From assembly GCF_018742245.1 (NCBI RefSeq), contig NZ_CP036132.1:4273001-4337000 (forward strand): a DNA stretch of 64,000 nucleotides, given 5' to 3'. This document shows positions 37,356 through 44,988 of this stretch, one piece after another. The translations under genes were made by a program, and so were the position numbers. This DNA comes from Bacillus mycoides. Its GTDB lineage: Bacteria > Bacillota > Bacilli > Bacillales > Bacillaceae_G. Position 1 is the first letter of the stretch, and every line of letters begins with the position of its first letter. A model generated the notes under the pieces. The model did no database searches. It was not told where the DNA came from and saw nothing but the letters and a program-made list of their open reading frames with translations.

Positions 37356-38557
37356 GCTTCCACCTTCTTCTGATTCACTTGGCTGTATACTTTTGTAGGT
37401 AAACCGAATAATGAAATGAAACCAACTGCTGCATCATGATTAAATTCATCCTGGGCAGTATACGTTGCAAGTTTTTCATCATATAAAGAGTACTCAGATT
37501 TACGTCCTTCTACAATCGCATGACCTTTAAATAATTTCACACGTACTGTACCTGTTACATTTTTTTGCGTTTCTTGTAAGAAAGCATTGAGTGCTTGTTT
37601 TAAAGGTGAGAACCATAAACCGTTATAAATTAATTCTGTTAGTTTTTGCTCAATCATCGGTTTGAAATGAGCGACCTCTTTCACAAGTGTTAAATCTTCA
37701 AGTTCTTTATGCGCTGTTATTAATGTCATTGCCGCTGGGCATTCGTACACTTCACGAGATTTAATACCGACAAGGCGATTTTCTACATGATCGATACGTC
37801 CAACACCATGTTTTCCAGCTAGGGCATTTAACGTTTTAATTAATTCTGAAAGTGAATATGCAGTGCCGTTTAAAGTCGTCGGTACTCCTGCTTCAAATCC
37901 GATTTCTACAAACTCTGGTTTATTCGGTGTATCTTCTAATGCTAATGTCATCTCGTATGCATCTTCTGGCGGCGCTGCCCATGGATCTTCTAAAATTCCA
38001 CATTCGTTGCTGCGTCCCCATAAGTTTTGATCGATTGAAAACGGGCTATCTAAATTAATTGGAATCGGTATATCATTTTCTTTTGCATATGCAATTTCTT
38101 CTTCACGTGACCATTTCCATTCACGTACAGGCGCAATAACTTCTAAATATGGATTCAACGCTTGAATAGAAACTTCAAAACGAACTTGGTCATTCCCTTT
38201 CCCTGTACATCCATGTGCAACTGCCGTTGCGCCTTCTTGTTCTGCAATTTCTACTAATTTTTTCGCAATAAGCGGACGAGATAATGCAGAGACAAGAGGA
38301 TATTTCCCTTCGTATAACGTGTGAGCTTGCATCGCTATCAATGCATATTCATTCGCATATTCTTCTTGAACATCAATCATATATGATTTAATTGCTCCTA
38401 CTGAAAGTGCTTTTTCTTTTACAAACGCTAAGTCTTTACCTTCCCCTAGATCTAAGCAAAGCGCGATAATATCATAATCCTTCTCTTGTAACCATTTAAT
38501 TGCAACGGAAGTATCAAGACCTCCGGAATATGCTAATACAACTTTTTTCTTCTCCAT
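37352..38557 (-). CDS. argG: argininosuccinate synthase
   Basis: Joins citrulline and aspartate with ATP. 401 residues: N-terminal PP-loop [15 protein letters not shown] (about 10-24), [14 protein letters not shown] (about 115-128), [13 protein letters not shown] and [15 protein letters not shown] in the synthetase domain. The ATG at 38557 follows GGGGGATG and gives [13 protein letters not shown], the expected start; ten upstream codons are excluded. First gene of argGH; promoter at 38608-38636. Confidence 0.97.
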   Translation of the reverse strand: MEKKKVVLAYSGGLDTSVAIKWLQEKDYDIIALCLDLGEGKDLAFVKEKALSVGAIKSYMIDVQEEYANEYALIAMQAHTLYEGKYPLVSALSRPLIAKKLVEIAEQEGATAVAHGCTGKGNDQVRFEVSIQALNPYLEVIAPVREWKWSREEEIAYAKENDIPIPINLDSPFSIDQNLWGRSNECGILEDPWAAPPEDAYEMTLALEDTPNKPEFVEIGFEAGVPTTLNGTAYSLSELIKTLNALAGKHGVGRIDHVENRLVGIKSREVYECPAAMTLITAHKELEDLTLVKEVAHFKPMIEQKLTELIYNGLWFSPLKQALNAFLQETQKNVTGTVRVKLFKGHAIVEGRKSEYSLYDEKLATYTAQDEFNHDAAVGFISLFGLPTKVYSQVNQKKVEA

Positions 38558-38607
38558 TTTGCATCCCCCTAAAGAATAAATATTCATCTTTCCTTATAAT
38601 AATCCAA

Positions 38608-38636
38608 ACTTTATCACCTTTCATAAAATGAATCAA
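38608..38636 (-). promoter_or_regulatory. argGH promoter with possible ArgR box
   Basis: Minus strand TTGATT, 17 bases, TAAAGT. The spacer region TTCATAAAATGAATCAAG (read on the plus strand 38620-38637) resembles the Bacillus ARG box (AT-rich, CATGAAT...CAAG). ArgR/AhrC control would be expected for this operon; the match is partial. Confidence 0.45.
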
Positions 38637-38723
38637 GGGGAATTTATAATTTTTTTCAAACAATTCCGTCGAACTTCTTTCTTTTTTTATGTAAAATAGA
38701 GGCAGGAAACTGGAGGGGTGTCT

Positions 38724-39041
38724 ATGAAAAAGTATTTTATATACAATGAGCATCTAGGAATTGAAGTGCCGAACATACAAGAAAAATGGGAAGACATCTC
38801 TGAACAAGCGCAGCATTCTATTTTATTAAAATGGGAGCAAATTCGCGGAAAAATACCTGATCGTATACAAGAGCTTGAACATCATATTAATCAAAAACAA
38901 CATTGTTTAAATAACGAAGATAATTTCGAAATTTCCTGTAGGCTTAATTCAGAAATTGCCGACCTCGCTTCAATTATTAACGATCTTTGGCTTTGGTATC
39001 GTCTAACGCAAAACGTATCTGAGGGAAAAGCACACCAATGA
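38724..39041 (+). CDS. hypothetical protein (105 aa), helical
   Basis: Unrecognised. After a start MKKYFIYNEHLGIEVPNI comes a largely helical body with heptad-like spacing (IQEKWEDISEQAQHSI, RIQELEHHINQKQHCL) and an end rich in Leu and Trp (INDLWLWYRLTQ). No membrane segment. GGAGGGG lies seven bases before the ATG; a GTG two codons earlier is less well placed. Strong shared terminator after the stop. Possibly a small coiled-coil partner protein. Confidence 0.65.
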   Translation: MKKYFIYNEHLGIEVPNIQEKWEDISEQAQHSILLKWEQIRGKIPDRIQELEHHINQKQHCLNNEDNFEISCRLNSEIADLASIINDLWLWYRLTQNVSEGKAHQ

Positions 39042-39080
39042 AAAAAGCATGCCCCTCATTTACTTTGGGTCATGCTTTTT
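39042..39080. terminator. bidirectional terminator 39.06 kb
   Basis: AAAAAGCATG-CCC with GGG-(T)-CATGCTTTTT (13 bp, one bulge), 12-base loop; overlaps the stop of the CxxC gene. Confidence 0.85.
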
Positions 39081-39264
39081 TATCGTAACAAGCTTTGCAA
39101 TATATTTCTTGCGCCGTTTTTGCTAAACATACATCAAACGGGCCTACTAATATACTTCTTTCTTTCGGCAACTTCACAAAAGCAACAAGTTCTTCTTCAT
39201 ATTGAATCTTTTTCTCGCAAATTGCACATACTAATTCCTTTCTCTTGAACATATCTTTGAACAT
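39070..39264 (-). CDS. small double-CxxC (zinc-ribbon-like) protein
   Basis: 64 residues, start MFKDMFKRKELVCAICEKKI. One CxxC (CAIC, about 13-16) and a second pair (CKAC, about 56-59, preceded by a further Cys at about 46) suggest a four-cysteine zinc site. No enzyme domain is present. Ribosome site GGGGATG eleven bases upstream of the ATG. It could be a small regulatory or ribosome-associated zinc-binding protein; function unknown. Confidence 0.72.
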   Translation of the reverse strand: MFKDMFKRKELVCAICEKKIQYEEELVAFVKLPKERSILVGPFDVCLAKTAQEIYCKACYDKKA

Positions 39265-39401
39265 GATTCATCATCCCCTTTTATCTATTTATATTAATAT
39301 AATCTCACAACAAGTAATCCTTGTAAAAAATGACACATCACAAATCATCTCGTTCATATACTAATGAAACGTATTTATGAATGAAAGGAGGCCTTTAATG
39401 T

Positions 39402-39500
39402 ATGCGAGCTTTCATTATTATCGCTTTAACTTTTTTAAGTGTTATTAGTTGGGATGCATTTTTTAAAGATAAAAGTGACGAAAAAAATACAACTGAATAA
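39402..39500 (+). CDS. 32-aa single-helix membrane peptide
   Basis: Reads MRAFIIIALTFLSVISWDAFF followed by the hydrophilic tail KDKSDEKNTTE: one membrane helix with an N-terminal Arg and an acidic end. AAAGGAGG lies about ten bases upstream of the ATG at 39402. An ATG four bases earlier opens another frame of 16 codons (MYASFHYYRF...) with closer spacing and may compete. Such small membrane peptides are common in Bacillus; no role is known. Confidence 0.5.
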   Translation: MRAFIIIALTFLSVISWDAFFKDKSDEKNTTE

Positions 39501-39657
39501 ACAGCTATCTTTTCTTACTTATTGGACAAACTTCTAAAAACTGTCCAGTCCTGCAAAATAACTTAGGCTTTTCTACAAAAATATTTAAACATAACAATTT
39601 TTGTAGATTCCCTCCGGTTATTGTCGGTTTCCATCAGCATACATTTTTTGAAAGTAT

Positions 39658-39665
39658 GATATAAT
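39658..39665 (+). promoter_or_regulatory. extended -10 promoter of the yitT leader
   Basis: TGATATAAT gives a perfect TATAAT with an upstream TG (extended -10). No good -35. Transcription from about 39672 would give a leader of roughly 460 nt ahead of yitT. Confidence 0.55.
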
Positions 39666-39698
39666 AATATAAATCTTGAAGGAAGGGATTTTGATATC

Positions 39699-39749
39699 AT
39701 GATCGCTCGAAGGAGCATGTGGCATCGTATTGACGAATCATACACGTAG
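39699..39749 (+). CDS. leader peptide 1 of yitT (16 aa)
   Basis: MIARRSMWHRIDESYT, ending in TAG. GGAAGGGA lies upstream at about 11 bases. The sequence is clearly related to leader peptide 2 (MIARR at the start, SYT at the end, TAG CGT after it), which argues that it is translated. The stop codon is followed at once by the left arm of hairpin 39750-39793. Confidence 0.55.
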   Translation: MIARRSMWHRIDESYT

Positions 39750-39793
39750 CGTATTTTTCAGCTCAGATACTTTAGTCTAGCGAAAAAAATACG
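39750..39793 (+). promoter_or_regulatory. leader hairpin 1 between leader peptides 1 and 2
   Basis: CGTATTTTT (39750-39758) pairs with AAAAATACG (39785-39793). The left arm starts directly after stop codon 1 and the right arm runs into the GAGTGGGG ribosome site of leader peptide 2. No T-run follows, so it is not an intrinsic terminator. Confidence 0.6.
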
Positions 39794-39807
39794 AGAGTGG
39801 GGAAATT

Positions 39808-39858
39808 ATGATTGCCCGAAGGATAATTTGGCAAAAAAAAGACTCTTCTTACACATAG
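39808..39858 (+). CDS. leader peptide 2 of yitT (16 aa)
   Basis: MIARRIIWQKKDSSYT, TAG. GAGTGGGG lies five bases upstream, a well-placed site. Same length as leader peptide 1; identical at MIARR, W8, D12, S14-Y-T. Followed at once by hairpin 39860-39898. Confidence 0.6.
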   Translation: MIARRIIWQKKDSSYT

Positions 39859-39859
39859 C

Positions 39860-39898
39860 GTTTTGTTTAGGACTTAATTGTTACTAGCTAAACAAAAC
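39860..39898 (+). promoter_or_regulatory. leader hairpin 2
   Basis: 11-bp perfect stem GTTTTGTTTAG (39860-39870) with CTAAACAAAAC (39888-39898), 17-base loop. Starts two bases after the stop of leader peptide 2; again without a T-run. Confidence 0.65.
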
Positions 39899-39919
39899 AA
39901 AGAAGAGCAGGATTGCTAA

Positions 39920-39949
39920 ATGAAGAATTCTACTCCACGTTTTGTTTAG
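39920..39949 (+). CDS. leader peptide 3 (9 aa, possibly degenerate)
   Basis: MKNSTPRFV, TAG, with AGGA seven bases upstream. Its last codons lie inside the left arm of hairpin 3, and the DNA CCACGTTTTGTTTAG copies the junction CATAGCGTTTTGTTTAG of the previous module, so it looks like a shortened repeat of module 2. Confidence 0.35.
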   Translation: MKNSTPRFV

Positions 39950-39974
39950 TCGCTTTAAGACTTAAACTAAAACG
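39938..39974 (+). promoter_or_regulatory. leader hairpin 3
   Basis: CGTTTT-GTTTA (39938-39948) pairs with TAAAC-(T)-AAAACG (39963-39974), 11 bp with one bulge. The right arm is followed closely by the AGGGAGA site of leader peptide 4. Confidence 0.6.
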
Positions 39975-39990
39975 AAGGTAGGGAGAATTG

Positions 39991-40032
39991 ATGGACGAGA
40001 GGATTATTCGTTATTTCTTCAGCGACATATAG
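39991..40032 (+). CDS. leader peptide 4 of yitT (13 aa)
   Basis: MDERIIRYFFSDI, TAG. AGGGAGA lies four bases ahead. It shares R-I-I and an aromatic residue with leader peptide 2 and, like the others, ends in TAGCGT before a hairpin. It is the last short frame before yitT. Confidence 0.55.
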   Translation: MDERIIRYFFSDI

Positions 40033-40115
40033 CGTAGTTAGTTTTACGTAAACTAACTGAAAGCTACATGTGAGCTCGTAGTTAGTTTACAACACCAAAA
40101 GGACTACTAACTACG
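40033..40115 (+). promoter_or_regulatory. alternative hairpins (attenuator-like) directly before yitT
   Basis: Four arms: 1 = 40033-40044 (CGTAGTTAGTTT), 2 = 40050-40058 (AAACTAACT), 3 = 40077-40088 (CGTAGTTAGTTT), 4 = 40106-40115 (ACTAACTACG). Arms 1 and 3 are identical over 12 bases, so 1:2 plus 3:4 competes with 2:3 and with 1:4. Arm 4 ends ten bases before the yitT ribosome site. This is the architecture of translation-coupled attenuators. Confidence 0.65.
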
Positions 40116-40131
40116 GAAAGAAGGAATAACG

Positions 40132-40794
40132 ATGAGGAACATCCAAAGTCGACAAATTATTAAAGAAGTTTTTATGGTTTTAATCGGTTCATTTATTTTA
40201 GCAGCAGCGCTATATCACATTCACTTCCAAAACCACTTAACAGAAGGTGGCTTTGTAGGTATTGCACTATTTATCCAAAATTTTTATGATATTTCACCAT
40301 CTATTTCAACTGTAGTAATGGATATCCCTATTATTTTACTATGTGCTTCATTTTTAGGTAGAAAAATGGTTGGCTATTCATTCTTAGGTTCACTTTCATT
40401 CGGAGTATTTTATTCCCTTATGGAAAATTATTCTCCTTTTACGGTAGATTTATCAAATAATTTATTTGTAGCTGCAGTAGTTGGCGGTGCGTTAGCTGGT
40501 ATTGGACTCGGTTTTATATTGCGATTTGGCGGTGCAACCGGTGGAGACGATATTTTAACAATTATATTAAGTAAACGAACTCGGTTTACAATTGGGCAAA
40601 TTTTCTTCGTCTTTGACGCGATTGTTCTTGCGCTTTCATTATATTATTTAAATTGGACAGAAATTGCTTTTACTATTCTTTCGATTGCCGTACAGGCAAA
40701 AACATTGGATTTAATTTACTATCCAAAAACAGAAAAGAAAGCAGCAAAGCAACCCGTTTCTATTCCAATGTCCAAAAAACATGCGACAAACTAA
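40132..40794 (+). CDS. yitT: YitT-family membrane protein
   Basis: 220 residues with five to six membrane segments (about 12-32, 45-65, 70-88, 92-108, 118-140, 155-185) and the family motifs LTEGGFVGIALF (about 36-47) and GGATGGDDILT (about 137-147). Longer YitT relatives of about 285 residues carry a cytoplasmic DUF2179 domain; it is absent here. Function of the family is not established. Site GAAGGAAT precedes the ATG. The gene has a remarkable 5' leader with four short frames and five hairpins, implying translational control. Strong bidirectional terminator follows. Confidence 0.88.
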   Translation: MRNIQSRQIIKEVFMVLIGSFILAAALYHIHFQNHLTEGGFVGIALFIQNFYDISPSISTVVMDIPIILLCASFLGRKMVGYSFLGSLSFGVFYSLMENYSPFTVDLSNNLFVAAVVGGALAGIGLGFILRFGGATGGDDILTIILSKRTRFTIGQIFFVFDAIVLALSLYYLNWTEIAFTILSIAVQAKTLDLIYYPKTEKKAAKQPVSIPMSKKHATN

Positions 40795-40824
40795 AAAGCG
40801 AAAGGCTTCGGCCTCTCGCTTTTT
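40793..40824. terminator. bidirectional terminator yitT / ecsC-like gene
   Basis: AAAAAGCGA-A-AGGC with GCCT-C-TCGCTTTTT (13 bp), UUCG tetraloop. Confidence 0.88.
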
Positions 40825-40825
40825 T

Positions 40826-41659
40826 TCATGCTCTCTTTTCTTTTTCTAGTATGTAGCGTACTTGATAAAACTTATTTGCAAATTCAGTAACATTCCTCGT
40901 TAAGCGATAGTTCACTGTAGATCCAATTGCCATTCCAAGTACAGGAATGCCTTGGAATAATTTGCGACGAAGAGCATAAATCGAAAATGTCTTCAAAATT
41001 TGTTTTAACACAACCTCAGTAGAAGCTGGCTTTAACACCTCTTCGTCTCCTTCATAAAAGAATGAATCTTCTTGCTCAAGTTCTCTCAGTAAATTGTACC
41101 ATGCATATTGCTGAAGTCTCGCCGGCAATAATGCTGCATGGAATACCTTTAACGCAAGCATCATTTCATACGGCTTGTTCACATCATGCCCAAATGATGT
41201 CGCAATAAGTTGTACAGCCTTCACATTTAATGCAATCATAACCGGAAAATCAGCCGTTAATAATAATAGACCGCCAGCACCTGTTGCTCCACCTTGTACG
41301 AATGAATATAGACGATGACGTGCTGTTTGCTGCTCTGCTATGTATGTTAATTGATCAATAGATAACGCCTTCAAATCTTCAAGTTGCTCAATGGATTCAT
41401 CAAATAATCTCGACGTTCCTAAAATACGATTACGTGCATCTAACTGTGATTGTGAACTTTGAATAAGTGCATGCAAATGAAAGAGCCATCCATCTGCTTT
41501 CGTAAAAAAGTCTTTTCGTTTTTTCTCAGGTAGTTTTGCAACTGTAGTATGCAACCACTTATCAAACATCTTTTGAAAATCGGTCGCTTCTTGCTCTACT
41601 AATTGCCCTTCCCACTCTTTTATATTTTCTAAAATGGCTTGTTCTCGCTTCGATCGCAT
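40826..41659 (-). CDS. EcsC-family protein
   Basis: 277 residues. The middle region RLYSFVQGGATGAGGLLLLTAD (about 120-141) and the preceding LTYIAEQQTARHR are typical of EcsC proteins, whose namesake is encoded with the EcsAB ABC transporter; molecular function unknown. Mostly helical with a weak membrane-associated stretch at about 128-155 and another around 240-258 (QGIPVLGMAIGSTVNYRLT). ATG at 41659 follows AGGTGG by eight bases. Not adjacent to ecsAB here. Confidence 0.85.
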   Translation of the reverse strand: MRSKREQAILENIKEWEGQLVEQEATDFQKMFDKWLHTTVAKLPEKKRKDFFTKADGWLFHLHALIQSSQSQLDARNRILGTSRLFDESIEQLEDLKALSIDQLTYIAEQQTARHRLYSFVQGGATGAGGLLLLTADFPVMIALNVKAVQLIATSFGHDVNKPYEMMLALKVFHAALLPARLQQYAWYNLLRELEQEDSFFYEGDEEVLKPASTEVVLKQILKTFSIYALRRKLFQGIPVLGMAIGSTVNYRLTRNVTEFANKFYQVRYILEKEKRA

Positions 41660-41696
41660 CGCAACAACCACCTCGTTCGATTTTTTTCTATTGTAT

Positions 41697-41712
41697 CATA
41701 TTTGCAAATATG
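41697..41712. promoter_or_regulatory. 16-bp perfect palindrome between ecsC-like gene and Nudix gene
   Basis: CATATTTGCAAATATG, fully self-complementary, in the divergent intergenic region, 37 bases upstream of the EcsC-like start codon. Candidate operator; regulator unknown. Confidence 0.4.
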
Positions 41713-41842
41713 CTTGTACATGGCATGTTCTTTATTTACAACCTAAGAAGTCGCAACAACCTATCCGAATAAATGGTACCAGTTTCTATTCAGCTAGATT
41801 ATAATCGTCCCTATACAAAACAAATAAGGAGCGATTATACAT

Positions 41843-42301
41843 ATGTACCCACGTGCAAAAGCTTTTGGCATTGCTATACATCACGATCGACTTCTCGTAC
41901 AAGAATATCGTACAGGCGACGAAACATATTATCGTCCTCTTGGCGGTTCAATTGAACTTGGTGAGAAATCAGCAGATACCGTTATTCGAGAATTTACAGA
42001 AGAACTTCATACAGAAATAAAAGTTACCGATTATTTAGGATGCTTAGAAAATATTTTTTATTCGGGTGAGGAAATTGATCATGAAATCATTCAACTATAT
42101 TCTGTGCGTTTATTAGACACATCACTATATGAAATGGAAATACTGAATATAAAAGATGAACAAACAGCCTCATATGCAAAATGGATTCCCCTCACTGCAT
42201 TTATTCAAAAGGAAAAAATACTATATCCAGATCGAATTTTAAAATATATACAAAAAAAGACGAAATCCTTTAGGATCTCGTCTTTTTCATGCATATATTA
42301 A
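41843..42301 (+). CDS. Nudix hydrolase
   Basis: 152 residues. The Nudix box [18 protein letters not shown] followed by TEELHTEI (about 34-60) fits Gx5Ex7REx2EE, with His where most have Gly after the acidic pair. These enzymes cleave nucleoside diphosphate-X compounds; substrate unknown. Preceded by AAGGAGCG. The last 16 residues ([15 protein letters not shown] and neighbours) are encoded by the hairpin of the terminator at 42254-42287, and the stop overlaps that of ackA, so the C terminus may be a read-through extension. Confidence 0.88.
   Translation: MYPRAKAFGIAIHHDRLLVQEYRTGDETYYRPLGGSIELGEKSADTVIREFTEELHTEIKVTDYLGCLENIFYSGEEIDHEIIQLYSVRLLDTSLYEMEILNIKDEQTASYAKWIPLTAFIQKEKILYPDRILKYIQKKTKSFRISSFSCIY
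42254..42287. terminator. bidirectional terminator Nudix / ackA lying inside the Nudix frame
   Basis: AAAAAGACG-AA-ATCC with GGAT-CT-CGTCTTTTT, loop TTTA. It is inside the Nudix reading frame and 11 bases past the ackA stop. Confidence 0.8.
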
Positions 42302-43491
42302 CCAATATCTCCAAGACGTAATACGTCACGAGCAATCATAACTTCTTCGTCAGTTGGAATTACGATAATTTTTACTGGAGAGTGTGGGAAGCTGATGAAT
42401 GCTTCTTCACCAAAGATGTTATTGCGTTTCACGTCGAAGTATACGCCCATGTACTCAAGGCCTTCTAATACGCGCTCACGAATAACTGCACTGTTTTCAC
42501 CGATACCAGCTGTGAAGATGATTGCGTCTACACCTTTCATACGAGCTGTGTAAGAACCGATGTATTTGTGGATACGGCTTACGAATACATCAAGTGCTAC
42601 TTTCGCACGGTGGTCGCCTTCTTCTTCTTTAGAAATGATGTCACGTAGGTCACTAGAATAACCAGTAAGACCTAACATACCACTCTTCTTGTTTAATACA
42701 TTAACTACTTCTTCTACTGTTTGGCCTGTTTTTTCCATGATATATGGAATTAACGCAGGGTCAATGTTACCAGAACGTGTACCCATTGTTACACCAGCAA
42801 GTGGAGTGAAGCCCATAGAAGTATCGATAGATTTTCCGCCTTCTACTGCTGCGATACTTGCACCGTTACCTAAGTGACAAGAAAGTAGGCTTAAGCTTTC
42901 AAGTGGACGACCTAATAATTCAGCCGCACGCTCAGTTACGTATTTATGAGAAGTTCCGTGGAAACCGTATTTACGGATGCCAAATTTCTCATAGTACTCA
43001 TATGGTAAGCTGTATAGGAATGCAGATTCCGGCATTGTTTGGTGGAATGCTGTATCGAATACTGCTACTGCTGGTACGTTTGGTAGTACTTCTTGGAATG
43101 ATTTAATACCAACAAGGTTTGCTGGGTTGTGAAGTGGTGCTAAATCGCTTAATTCTTCGATATCAGCTAATACTTCATCATTAATTAAAACAGAATCAGC
43201 AAATTTTTCGCCGCCGTGTACAACACGGTGACCGATACCGCCAATCTCATCAAGAGATTTTACGATTCCGTTTTCAGTTAATTTCTTAAGAAGCATGTTA
43301 ACTGCTACTGCATGATCTGGGATGTTTGTAATTTCTTTTTGTTTTTCGCCATTTACAGTAATTGTGAAGACACTATCTTCTAAACCGATACGTTCTACTA
43401 AACCTTTTGTTAATACTGTTTCACTTGGCATTTCAAATAATTGGAACTTTAAGGAAGAGCTTCCTGCGTTAATCGCGATGATTTTTGACAT
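42298..43491 (-). CDS. ackA: acetate kinase
   Basis: Makes ATP and acetate from acetyl phosphate, the overflow route of glycolysis. 397 residues: N-terminal [11 protein letters not shown] (about 6-16), GHRVVHGGE (about 86-94), FHGTSHKYV (about 175-183), [13 protein letters not shown] [17 protein letters not shown] and [15 protein letters not shown] near 220-240, and [11 protein letters not shown] close to the end. Start ATG with AAAAGGGGCG upstream. A cre-like site at 43577-43589 suits the known CcpA activation of ackA. Shares a terminator with the Nudix gene. Confidence 0.97.
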   Translation of the reverse strand: MSKIIAINAGSSSLKFQLFEMPSETVLTKGLVERIGLEDSVFTITVNGEKQKEITNIPDHAVAVNMLLKKLTENGIVKSLDEIGGIGHRVVHGGEKFADSVLINDEVLADIEELSDLAPLHNPANLVGIKSFQEVLPNVPAVAVFDTAFHQTMPESAFLYSLPYEYYEKFGIRKYGFHGTSHKYVTERAAELLGRPLESLSLLSCHLGNGASIAAVEGGKSIDTSMGFTPLAGVTMGTRSGNIDPALIPYIMEKTGQTVEEVVNVLNKKSGMLGLTGYSSDLRDIISKEEEGDHRAKVALDVFVSRIHKYIGSYTARMKGVDAIIFTAGIGENSAVIRERVLEGLEYMGVYFDVKRNNIFGEEAFISFPHSPVKIIVIPTDEEVMIARDVLRLGDIG

Positions 43492-43576
43492 CTAGTCTTT
43501 CGCCCCTTTTTCTCTTGGTAGTTGTGTGGATCATTCCACAAACCGCTCGATTTTATCTAATTAAATTCACTCATTA

Positions 43577-43589
43577 TGAAAACGTTTCA
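43577..43589 (-). promoter_or_regulatory. cre-like site upstream of ackA
   Basis: TGAAAACGTTTCA: the AANCG core matches cre but the right half is one base short. Located 86 bases before the start codon, upstream of the likely promoter, the place expected for CcpA activation. Confidence 0.45.
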
Positions 43590-43712
43590 TCATTAGTAAA
43601 TTTTATACTCACGATTTTAATTTAAACATCGTACGACATATATTTCAAGTGAAAAAATTGTAACACCAAGAAAAAAAATATATTACAGATTTCAAAAAAA
43701 TTCAGTTAAATC

Positions 43713-43748
43713 TTGTATATATTAAAAAATATTAAATATTATATACAA
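43713..43748. other. AT-only inverted repeat between ytxK and ackA
   Basis: TTGTATATA (43713-43721) pairs with TATATACAA (43740-43748) around an A/T loop. It is 42 bases past the ytxK stop and could terminate that gene weakly. The rest of the 298-base gap holds the ackA control region. Confidence 0.4.
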
Positions 43749-43790
43749 CTGTACTACATTAATTACCAACCCTGTTACATATACCTAGCA

Positions 43791-44783
43791 TTACTTATGT
43801 GTTGCAAACCACGTATTTAGTTGCTCCATCATGTTCTCCATAGCCTTCATGTTGGAGAATTTAGGTAATTCCACTAATAGTGCCTGTTTCGGCATTATTA
43901 CATCCTGGCCTTTCTTTTGAAGAACAAATATACTTTTTGCATTTTTCTCGTTTTTAAACATGGAAACAGGTAGCTGTAACAATCCTTGAATAAAGCATGT
44001 TTCTTTAATGAATGCATGTAGCTTTGGCGCTTGATCACTTTCAAAAATGAAGTTTGGTACTAAGAAGAATAAATACCCGCCTTCTTTCGTATGTTTCACA
44101 CTTTGTTCAATAAATAAGTGATGCGCATATGACATTCCTTCATCTGCTTTTAATGTATATTCACTTGCACCGATTTCATTTGGATAGTAACCAATTGGCA
44201 AATCTGAAACAACTGCATCAACTGGATCAATATAAAGTGGTGCTAGTCCATCTTGATGGAAGAATTCGATTGCATGCTTTTGTAAATTCGCATTTACTAA
44301 AGCAAGTTTAATTAGCACTTCATCCACTTCTACACCAAATCCACTCATTGCTAGTTCTTCTTTGGCGCTATTAAACACTGTAGTCATTAAGTTACCCGTT
44401 CCAATTGCAGGGTCTAAAACTGTAATTTCTTTTTGACCTTGCATAAATTTATGGAATAAGTAGCTCACGAACATTCCAACTGCATCTGGCGTCATTTCAT
44501 GATTCGCTTGCACGCCTTCTTTCATTCCTTTTAAAATGGCTAGCTGAAATGCTTTACGAATTTCTTCCCCTTTATATGTTTCTTCATTAAACGTACTATA
44601 TTCACGATTCAACCTTTCAATTGTTGATTCGGATAATTCCTCTTGTAAAATCGCTCCCTCAAACAAGTTATCACCTGTTTCTACAAGCGCCTCTAAATAT
44701 GTTACATCTAATTCTTTACGTAAAACTACCGTAGAAGAATCAAAAATAGAAAATAATGTTTCTACTGCCTGACTCACGTACAT
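43791..44783 (-). CDS. ytxK: YtxK, class I SAM-dependent methyltransferase-like protein
   Basis: 330 residues: helical N-terminal domain (1-100), then a Rossmann methyltransferase domain similar to N6-adenine DNA methylases of type I systems. The SAM loop is VLDPAIGTGNLMT (about 123-135). The catalytic NPPY-type motif reads SDLPIGYYP (about 193-201), so the first residue is not Asn or Asp in the usual place. Target unknown. It sits between ackA and tpx as in B. subtilis. ATG preceded by AGGAGG. Confidence 0.9.
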   Translation of the reverse strand: MYVSQAVETLFSIFDSSTVVLRKELDVTYLEALVETGDNLFEGAILQEELSESTIERLNREYSTFNEETYKGEEIRKAFQLAILKGMKEGVQANHEMTPDAVGMFVSYLFHKFMQGQKEITVLDPAIGTGNLMTTVFNSAKEELAMSGFGVEVDEVLIKLALVNANLQKHAIEFFHQDGLAPLYIDPVDAVVSDLPIGYYPNEIGASEYTLKADEGMSYAHHLFIEQSVKHTKEGGYLFFLVPNFIFESDQAPKLHAFIKETCFIQGLLQLPVSMFKNEKNAKSIFVLQKKGQDVIMPKQALLVELPKFSNMKAMENMMEQLNTWFATHK

Positions 44784-44939
44784 TCCTCCTTCTCTCTTTT
44801 ACACATAACTTATATCATACCACAAAGTGATTTTTTCCAAAAAGAAAAAGCGACCTCTTTTTAAGAGCTCCCCTTCAAGTTGTTTATGATGTAACGTCTT
44901 TTCTCATATATTGGTTCAGTTAACAATACATGAGAAAAA

Positions 44940-44977
44940 ACGACCTCTTCTAAAGTGAAACTTTAATGAGAGGTCGT
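44940..44977 (-). terminator. tpx terminator containing a bcr1-like end
   Basis: Outer stem ACGACCTCT with AGAGGTCGT (9 bp) encloses TAAAGT-GAA-ACTTTA, which equals the left end of the bcr1-like repeats. T6 follows on the minus strand. A second GAAAAAGCGACCTCTT block lies at 44844-44860, 90 bases to the left. Confidence 0.75.
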
Positions 44978-44988
44978 CTTCTTTTACA

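Noticed and set aside
39563..39745. 60-codon minus-strand frame in the yitT leader
   Set aside because: Runs against the leader, includes the promoter region, and no ribosome site precedes its ATG.
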